Notes under the pieces: model-generated
Seen by the model: the letters and a program-made list of their open reading frames with translations, nothing else
What the model was told of the DNA's origin: nothing
Databases searched by the model: none
From: Clostridia bacterium
GTDB taxonomy: Bacteria; Bacillota_A; Clostridia; TANB77; CAG-508
Length of the DNA stretch: 53,851 nt
NCBI GenBank assembly: GCA_017475185.1
Contig: JAFVGB010000006.1
Location: 1-53,851, forward strand
Direction: 5' to 3'
Shown: positions 48,935 to 53,851 of the stretch, one piece after another
Layout: the number at the start of each line of letters is the position of its first letter
Position numbering within the stretch: the first letter of the stretch is position 1
Translations under genes and position numbers: made by a program

Positions 48935-48963
48935 ATTATATATTGTTTTGTTATTTTTTTCAA
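48935..48963 (-). promoter_or_regulatory. Promoter of hpf
   Basis: Minus strand: -35 TTGAAA (48958-48963), spacer 17, -10 TATAAT (48935-48940). This leaves a leader of about 100 bases; no large structured RNA is seen in it. Confidence 0.8.
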
Positions 48964-48979
48964 CCTTTTTGTTAAAATT

Positions 48980-49585
48980 TTACTTAATGTATTGCTCATC
49001 TTCCCTGTACCAAATGTCTTCTTCTGAAAAATCCCATGGTGTTTCTTCTGATGACATTTTCTTCCATAATTCACAATAAGGTTTTGTTTCAAATTCATTA
49101 TCTATTTTTGAAAAATCTAATTTTGGTAAAACATCTAATGGATTGATTGTATAATCTAATCCAGTTTCTTCTGTGTTTGTTTTTCTAATTTCAATATGTA
49201 AATGCGGAACTCTCGAACCGCCTGAACATCCAGTTTTGCCAATTATTGTATCGTTATCTACAACATCTCCAGCTTTAACAAAAATTTCACTTAAGTGTGC
49301 ATACACACACCTTCTTCCATCATCATTTAAGATTTCTATTCTATTTCCATAGCCCATATTAAATTGTTCAAAACCTTCTGTTGTAGTTCCGTCAAATCCT
49401 GTACAAATCACTGTACCTTTTGCCATAGCTTTTACTTCTGTTCCATAGTCAGCCGTTATATCAAAGCCTGAATGAGCTCTTTCCTTAAATAAAACATAAT
49501 GATTTTTTCTAATACCATATTTATCATGTTCACAAACTTTGTATTTTGGAATTATTGGCCAACTATATTCAATACTATTTTCCAT
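48980..49585 (-). CDS. M23 (LytM-like) metallopeptidase domain protein
   Basis: A 201-aa protein with an M23 peptidase fold, which normally cuts peptidoglycan cross-links. Zinc ligands seen: H and D in 'HSGFDITADYGTEVKAMAKGTV' (about 35-55), and HxH in 'GSRVPHLHIEIRKT' (about 130); 'YGNRIEILNDDGRRCVYAHLSEI' adds the catalytic His. The start at 49585 follows AAAGGAAGTGTGATT. No signal peptide or membrane helix is visible, which is odd for a wall enzyme. It lies 20 bases after the GNAT-like gene, so they are probably co-transcribed. Confidence 0.88.
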   Translation of the reverse strand: MENSIEYSWPIIPKYKVCEHDKYGIRKNHYVLFKERAHSGFDITADYGTEVKAMAKGTVICTGFDGTTTEGFEQFNMGYGNRIEILNDDGRRCVYAHLSEIFVKAGDVVDNDTIIGKTGCSGGSRVPHLHIEIRKTNTEETGLDYTINPLDVLPKLDFSKIDNEFETKPYCELWKKMSSEETPWDFSEEDIWYREDEQYIK

Positions 49586-49605
49586 AATCACACTTCCTTT
49601 GTTTT

Positions 49606-50769
49606 TTATAATTCATGTTCAATTATATTCTTTTGTTTATAATTATACAAGTCAATTAATTTTTTCTCTATTCCATTTATATAATTTGGAATCTCTTTTT
49701 TATCCATACCAAATATATGAACCTGCCTATCTCTACCATTTCTTCTGTTTACAAATATATAATCTTTCAACCCGAAAAATTCTGACACGTATTTTGAAGC
49801 AATATTATCTTCATGTAAAGTAGAAGCCAAATATACCTTATCATTTTCTTTGCTAAGTTCGTTTATAGTTTTCTTTATTCCTTCAAATGTTAGAATTTCA
49901 GCAATTCCATTTTTTCTGTAATCTGGATGAGTTAAATATGTGTCCAACTCAACTGTATTATCTGTATTTGCATCATAATAGTTACTAATATTTTGACATT
50001 TGGTTGTATCGTAGATTTTGAACTTTTGATACTCTAATATTTTATCATATGCCTTTATAGATGAGTTTAGGCCAACGTTTTCAAACACTTCTTTTGTTTG
50101 TTTTTGCTTATCTTCTGGTAAAGAATTAATCATTGTTGTAAAATTCATCCAATAAAAGTTTTCATATTTTTTCATATCATTATTATATTTTTTTTGAAAA
50201 TATGATGTCATGTATCTATTCAGATTTTCGCGTACCTCGCTTTTTTCATGAAATCCATTATTTTTATCATGATATTCACTTTGCACTTTTTTTATAAACA
50301 TTTCATTTCTATCTTCTTCTTTTATATTATGCAATGGAATATTGTTTTTTTGAAATAAAATTTTATCCCTTGCATATCGATATGCCTCAATCTTTTTTTG
50401 ATAAATATCTACCATTTTTCTATAATATTGTTGTGAATTTTCAAAATTATCTCTTACGTATTCATCATACTTTTCACCACATTTGAAATATTTTGTAATA
50501 TCATTATATGTAAAACTCTTTTGCCCTCTTGTTATATAAGCTGCTGAAATAACTTGATTAGATACATCATTTTTCACTGCAGCAAAAATATGGTTGTCTT
50601 CAGATCGTATATACTCTTTAAGTCCTTCTTCACCCGTAATAAACAATTGCCCAACTTTTCCTTCTTGTTCCATTTTATTTAACACAATTTCTTCTAATTC
50701 TACTACACCTTTTATATATTTCTTTTCATTTTCTTTTGTAATTTCAATAACATCGTAATCTCGAAACAT
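49606..50769 (-). CDS. Unknown protein with C-terminal GNAT-like acetyltransferase domain
   Basis: A 387-aa soluble protein. The C-terminal part (about 270-370) shows a GNAT core, 'DTYLTHPDYRKNGIAEILTFEGIKKTI' (acetyl-CoA binding loop R/Q-x-x-G-x-A near 295) and 'ASTLHEDNIASKYVSEFFGLKDYIFV'. The N-terminal region (about 1-110) also looks GNAT-like ('HIFAAVKNDVSNQVISAAYITRGQKS'). A middle helical region rich in Tyr/Lys separates the two. It is likely an N-acetyltransferase of unknown substrate, upstream of the M23 peptidase gene. Confidence 0.7.
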   Translation of the reverse strand: MFRDYDVIEITKENEKKYIKGVVELEEIVLNKMEQEGKVGQLFITGEEGLKEYIRSEDNHIFAAVKNDVSNQVISAAYITRGQKSFTYNDITKYFKCGEKYDEYVRDNFENSQQYYRKMVDIYQKKIEAYRYARDKILFQKNNIPLHNIKEEDRNEMFIKKVQSEYHDKNNGFHEKSEVRENLNRYMTSYFQKKYNNDMKKYENFYWMNFTTMINSLPEDKQKQTKEVFENVGLNSSIKAYDKILEYQKFKIYDTTKCQNISNYYDANTDNTVELDTYLTHPDYRKNGIAEILTFEGIKKTINELSKENDKVYLASTLHEDNIASKYVSEFFGLKDYIFVNRRNGRDRQVHIFGMDKKEIPNYINGIEKKLIDLYNYKQKNIIEHEL

Positions 50770-50942
50770 AAATTCACCTCAAATATTTAAAATTTATACG
50801 CAAATAATAACATGTGCAAAATAAAAAAGCAATGTTTTTATACTAATTATTTTTTTTGCTTTTACCTATTGCAAATCATGGATTTTTGTGTTAGAATATT
50901 GTTTGTTATAAATGACTTAATAATTGAACGGAGGTGCAAAAC

Positions 50943-51209
50943 ATGCCAAATATCAAATCAGCAATCAAACGTGTTGATGTTATCGAAAAGAAAACATTAA
51001 GAAACAACATGATTAAATCTGGATATAAATCAGCTGTTAAAAAATTCGAATTAGCTGTTGAAGCTGGTAATAAAGAAGAAGCTACAAAATTATTCTCATT
51101 AGCTACTAAAAAAATAGACCAAGCTTGCGCTAAAGGTGTTATTGTTAAAAATACAGCTGCTAGAAAAAAATCAAATTTAGCTAAAAAATTAAATGCAATT
51201 AATGCATAA
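50943..51209 (+). CDS. rpsT: 30S ribosomal protein S20
   Basis: S20 (88 aa) binds 16S rRNA as a three-helix bundle. It reads [22 protein letters not shown] and ends '[25 protein letters not shown]', matching the family throughout. The start at 50943 follows GGAGGTGCAAAAC. It is a single-gene unit with a perfect terminator, the usual arrangement. Confidence 0.97.
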   Translation: MPNIKSAIKRVDVIEKKTLRNNMIKSGYKSAVKKFELAVEAGNKEEATKLFSLATKKIDQACAKGVIVKNTAARKKSNLAKKLNAINA

Positions 51210-51245
51210 GTTTAAGTAAAAGATTGTGCACAGTTTTTTACGAAA

Positions 51246-51282
51246 AAATAAAGTGAAGATTTATCTTCACTTTATTTTTTTA
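51246..51282. terminator. Terminator of rpsT, possibly bidirectional
   Basis: A perfect 15-bp stem AAATAAAGTGAAGAT (51246-51260) / ATCTTCACTTTATTT (51263-51277), T-run after. It overlaps the end of the convergent 81-aa gene's downstream region. Confidence 0.88.
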
Positions 51283-51525
51283 TTCGCTTATTATCTTATT
51301 AAAAGCCACCCCACAAATTAAAAATCCTACTACGAAAAATAATCCAGATTTTAATAATGATATTCCTATGTAATATGCGTTTGGTTCTCCTATTGTGTTA
51401 TATGTAACTAAAACAAAGATTGCTATAAGGCAAAATATTAATGAACCTTTTAATCCATTTCTTACTATGGTTAATATTTTTTTATCTAATTGTTTTACAC
51501 TTTTTATAATTTCTTGAAAGTTCAT
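51280..51525 (-). CDS. Small membrane protein of unknown function
   Basis: An 81-aa protein with a basic N terminus (about 1-24) and two membrane helices (about 26-44 and 55-75). GGAGGTTAATT stands before the ATG. It has no recognised family. It is between rpsT and gatB, in its own transcript. Confidence 0.6.
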   Translation of the reverse strand: MNFQEIIKSVKQLDKKILTIVRNGLKGSLIFCLIAIFVLVTYNTIGEPNAYYIGISLLKSGLFFVVGFLICGVAFNKIISE

Positions 51526-51617
51526 AATTAACCTCCTTATTTATCTTTAGCATTAATAATATCTAAATATATGTTAACATGTTTTACTATTCCAAATCAA
51601 ATGTAATTATTGGTAAC

Positions 51618-51648
51618 AAAAAAGCTCTCATTCTTGAGAGCTTTTTTA
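51618..51648 (-). terminator. Terminator of gatB
   Basis: A perfect 13-bp stem AAAAAAGCTCTCA (51618-51630) / TGAGAGCTTTTTT (51635-51647), directly before the gatB stop in plus coordinates. Confidence 0.92.
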
Positions 51649-53088
51649 CTATTTATTTAATTCTTCCACAAACATTTTATTAAGCATTCCAGGATTTGCT
51701 TTTCCCTTTGTTTCTTTCATAGCTTGACCAACTAAGAAACCAATTGCTCTATCCTTTCCGCCTTTATAATCTGCAACAGATTGAGGATTTGCTTCAATTA
51801 TTTTTAGAACTACTTCTCTAATAGCTCCTTCATCAGAAATTTGAATCCATCCTTTTTCTTTGATTATAACTTCTGGGTCTTGTGGGTTTTCAAATAATTC
51901 TTCAATAACTTTTTTAGCTATTGCAGAACTGATTGTTCCTTTATCAATTAATTCAATTGTTTTAGCAAGTTCTTCTGCTGTAAATGGAATTTGATCTGGT
52001 TCCATTTCTTTTTCATTTAAGATTCTTGAAATATCAGATAAAATCCAGTTTGCGCAAGCTTTTGCGTTACCACATTTTTCTAATGCGCCTTCAAATAGAT
52101 TTGATAAATATTTTGAAGCTGTTAATAATCTTGCATCTTTTTCTGTTAAATTATATTCTTTTAAATATCTTTCTCTTCTGCTTTCTGGTAATTCAGGTAA
52201 ACTTGCTCTTACTTTTTCAATATATTCATCTGATAAGCGAATTGCAGCTAAATCTGGTTCTGGGAAATATCTGTAGTCTTGTGCATCTTCTTTATTTCTC
52301 ATAGCAAAAGTTTTTCCAGAGATATCATCCCATCTTAATGTTGTTTGATATACTTTTCCACCATTTTCAATTACATCAATTTGTCTTTGTGCTTCGTATT
52401 CAATAGCTCTAACTATTGATCTAAATGAACTCATGTTTTTCATTTCTGTACGAGTTCCAAATGGTTCACCTGGTTTATGCACAGAAACATTGACATCAGC
52501 ACGAAGTGATCCTTCTTGCATTTTACAATCTGAAACTTCAATGTATTCTAGTATAGATTTGATTTTTCTCATATATCTTTCAGCTTCAACTGCAGAACGC
52601 ATATCTGGCATTGAAACTATTTCTATTAAAGGAACTCCAGCTCTATTTAAATCTACTAAACTTCCTCCACCAAATTCATTGTGATTTAGTTTTCCTGCAT
52701 CATCTTCAATATGAATTCTTAAGATTCCAATATTTTTCTTATTTCCATCTTCATCTTCTATTTCAACAAATCCATTATTACATAAAGGTTTGTCGAATTG
52801 AGAAATTTGATAAGATCTTGGTGTATCTGGGTAGAAATAATTTTTTCTATCATTTTTACTATTTTTTTCGATTGAACAACCTGTTGCTAATCCTGCTTTA
52901 ACAGCATATTCAACAGCAGTTTTATTTATAACTGGAAGTGCACCAGGCATGGCCATACATACAGGGCAACAGTGAGTGTTTGGATCTCCACCGAACTCGT
53001 TTTTACATGAGCAGAATAGTTTTGTTTTTGTTTTTAACTCTGCGTGTATTTCTAGGCCTATTACAACTTCATAATCTTCTCTTGACAT
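51649..53088 (-). CDS. gatB: Aspartyl/glutamyl-tRNA amidotransferase subunit B
   Basis: GatB (479 aa) phosphorylates and binds misacylated Glu-tRNA(Gln)/Asp-tRNA(Asn) for amidation. It starts 'MSREDYEVVIGLEIHAELKTKTKLFCSC' and shows 'CPVCMAMPGALPVINKTAVEYA', 'KNYFYPDTPRSYQISQ', 'GSLRADVNVSVHKPGE', 'RTEMKNMSSFRSIVRAIEYE', and a C-terminal YqeY-like tail ('KANPGMLNKMFVEEL'). The start at 53088 has GAAAGGACTGAAAAGA in front; a longer frame back to 53133 gives a Lys-rich start that is not typical. Key zinc Cys are present. Confidence 0.96.
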   Translation of the reverse strand: MSREDYEVVIGLEIHAELKTKTKLFCSCKNEFGGDPNTHCCPVCMAMPGALPVINKTAVEYAVKAGLATGCSIEKNSKNDRKNYFYPDTPRSYQISQFDKPLCNNGFVEIEDEDGNKKNIGILRIHIEDDAGKLNHNEFGGGSLVDLNRAGVPLIEIVSMPDMRSAVEAERYMRKIKSILEYIEVSDCKMQEGSLRADVNVSVHKPGEPFGTRTEMKNMSSFRSIVRAIEYEAQRQIDVIENGGKVYQTTLRWDDISGKTFAMRNKEDAQDYRYFPEPDLAAIRLSDEYIEKVRASLPELPESRRERYLKEYNLTEKDARLLTASKYLSNLFEGALEKCGNAKACANWILSDISRILNEKEMEPDQIPFTAEELAKTIELIDKGTISSAIAKKVIEELFENPQDPEVIIKEKGWIQISDEGAIREVVLKIIEANPQSVADYKGGKDRAIGFLVGQAMKETKGKANPGMLNKMFVEELNK

Positions 53089-53133
53089 TCTTTTCAGTCC
53101 TTTCTTTGATTTTTTACTTTTGCAGGTAGCCAT

Positions 53134-53247
53134 TTTAAAAAATATATTAACATTCCGTTCGCTTACTGGCGTGAGAGTCTCGAGAAAGATATTAGGTGAG
53201 GGCGCCTTTTCTAGTGTGCTCCACTACATGTTAATATATTTTTTAAA
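53134..53247 (-). repeat. 114-bp inverted-repeat element between gatA and gatB
   Basis: A perfect 20-bp inverted repeat (53134-53153 and 53228-53247, arm TTTAAAAAATATATTAACAT) encloses 74 bases that are far richer in GC than the surroundings. Inside are the small hairpin TAGTG-TGCTC-CACTA (53213-53227) and complementary GGCG/CGCC blocks, so a multi-branched fold is possible. It is located inside the gatA-gatB operon. Confidence 0.8.
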
Positions 53248-53274
53248 TTTCTCTGCATTGGTTAGTTTTCTTGT

Positions 53275-53299
53275 GCCAAAAGGAACCGTCCCTATTGGC
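53275..53299. repeat. REP-like copy abutting the gatA stop codon
   Basis: GCCAA (53275-53279) and TTGGC (53295-53299) flank the core ACCGTCCC (53285-53292), which directly follows the gatA stop in the minus direction. Confidence 0.55.
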
Positions 53300-53851
53300 T
53301 TATTTTTTAAATTCTGGTTTGTAGTTTTCTCTAAATTTTGTAGCTTGTTCGTATGTATAAGCTGCATTTAGGATTTTTCCTTCTTCGAATCTGTTTCCGA
53401 TTAATTGCATACCTATTGGCATTCCTTCACTGTTAACACCACATGGAATTGAAATTCCTGGTAATCCTGCAACATTTACTGAAACCGTACAAATATCTGC
53501 TAGATACATTTCTAATGGATTGTTTGATTTTGTTCCAGCTTCAAATGCTACTATTGGTGATGTTGGTGTTAGTATAACGTCATATTTTTCAAATGCTTTA
53601 TCAAATTCTTTCTTTACTAAAGTACGAACTTGTTGGGCTTTTTTGTAATATGCATCATAATATCCTGAACTTAATACATATGTTCCAAGGATAATTCTTC
53701 TTTTGACCTCTGCGCCAAATCCTTCACTTCTTGATTTTACAAATATATCTTCTAAACTTTCATAATTTGGAGTTCTATATCCATAACGAATTCCATCAAA
53801 TCTTCCTAAGTTTGAACTTGCTTCAGCACATGCTATTATGTAGTAAGCTGC
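53300..53851 (-). CDS. gatA: Glutamyl-tRNA(Gln) amidotransferase subunit A (5' end outside window)
   Basis: GatA is the amidase subunit that frees ammonia from glutamine. Only the C-terminal 183 codons are present. Visible: '[21 protein letters not shown]', '[38 protein letters not shown]', '[50 protein letters not shown]' and '[25 protein letters not shown]', all canonical for GatA. The catalytic Ser-Ser-Lys region lies outside. The usual order gatC-gatA-gatB fits, with an element and a REP copy before gatB. Confidence 0.95.
   Translation of the reverse strand, partial: AAYYIIACAEASSNLGRFDGIRYGYRTPNYESLEDIFVKSRSEGFGAEVKRRIILGTYVLSSGYYDAYYKKAQQVRTLVKKEFDKAFEKYDVILTPTSPIVAFEAGTKSNNPLEMYLADICTVSVNVAGLPGISIPCGVNSEGMPIGMQLIGNRFEEGKILNAAYTYEQATKFRENYKPEFKK

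Noticed and set aside
48826..48979. raiA-type structured RNA in front of hpf
   Set aside because: The leader after the hpf promoter is only about 100 bases, AT-rich and without clear stems, so a raiA-sized RNA does not fit here.

Overview
This is an AT-rich, low-GC Gram-positive (Firmicutes, Clostridia-like) chromosomal segment that uses the standard bacterial code. The case rests on strong AGGAGG-type ribosome binding sites, TTGACA-17-TATAAT promoters, and Firmicutes genes: disA-radA, sepF-divIVA, walRK, ricT, ylmH, long-form hpf and gatAB. Small orphan genes and heavily Lys/Asn/Glu-rich unknown proteins suggest an uncultured gut-type Clostridia lineage. That lineage is an inference; no rRNA is present to confirm it.

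Layout. Positions 1-2500 (minus strand) hold the start of the S10 ribosomal operon (rpsJ, rplC, rplD, partial rplW). It is driven by a clear promoter followed by a roughly 370-nt GC-richer leader that looks structured. Positions 2600-9300 hold a membrane-anchored cyclophilin, disA, radA, a beta-CASP RNase and an unknown coiled-coil protein. Positions 9300-18900 form a housekeeping and division block: ftsK, a 145-aa coiled-coil gene, rsmD, divIVA, sepF, an HlyD-like adaptor, miaA and mutL. Positions 18900-24000 are accessory: two tiny Cys-rich membrane genes, two orphan genes with richer base composition, a BspA-like leucine-rich-repeat protein with a coiled-coil partner, and tRNA-Gln and tRNA-His. 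Positions 24000-28400 hold sortase, HIT protein, a short alaS and mtaB. Positions 28400-32400 hold CapA-like and SH3-CAP surface proteins and unknowns. Positions 32400-36000 (plus strand) are a four-subunit 2-oxoacid:ferredoxin oxidoreductase operon. Positions 36000-39600 are accessory unknowns. Positions 39600-43700 hold a dicarboxylate symporter, a ferredoxin, ricT, holB and lepB. Positions 43800-46100 are walR-walK. Positions 46200-53851 hold unknowns, ylmH, hpf, an M23 peptidase, a GNAT-like protein, rpsT, gatB and partial gatA.

Most notable signals. (1) Direct repeats TGTAAY spaced exactly 11 bp lie just upstream of TTGACA promoters of sepF-divIVA and rsmD. This matches the known WalR box, and walR itself is in the window. 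(2) Three operons whose products form one complex or pathway (porA|porB, gatA|gatB, walR|walK) each carry a long inverted-repeat element between two cistrons; the porA|porB one has a perfect 49-bp stem. (3) A dispersed REP-like palindrome with core ACCGTCCC recurs at least seven times between genes. (4) MutL has lost the key residues of both C-terminal endonuclease motifs. (5) AlaRS ends after its editing domain. (6) The S10 leader is a candidate structured regulatory RNA.
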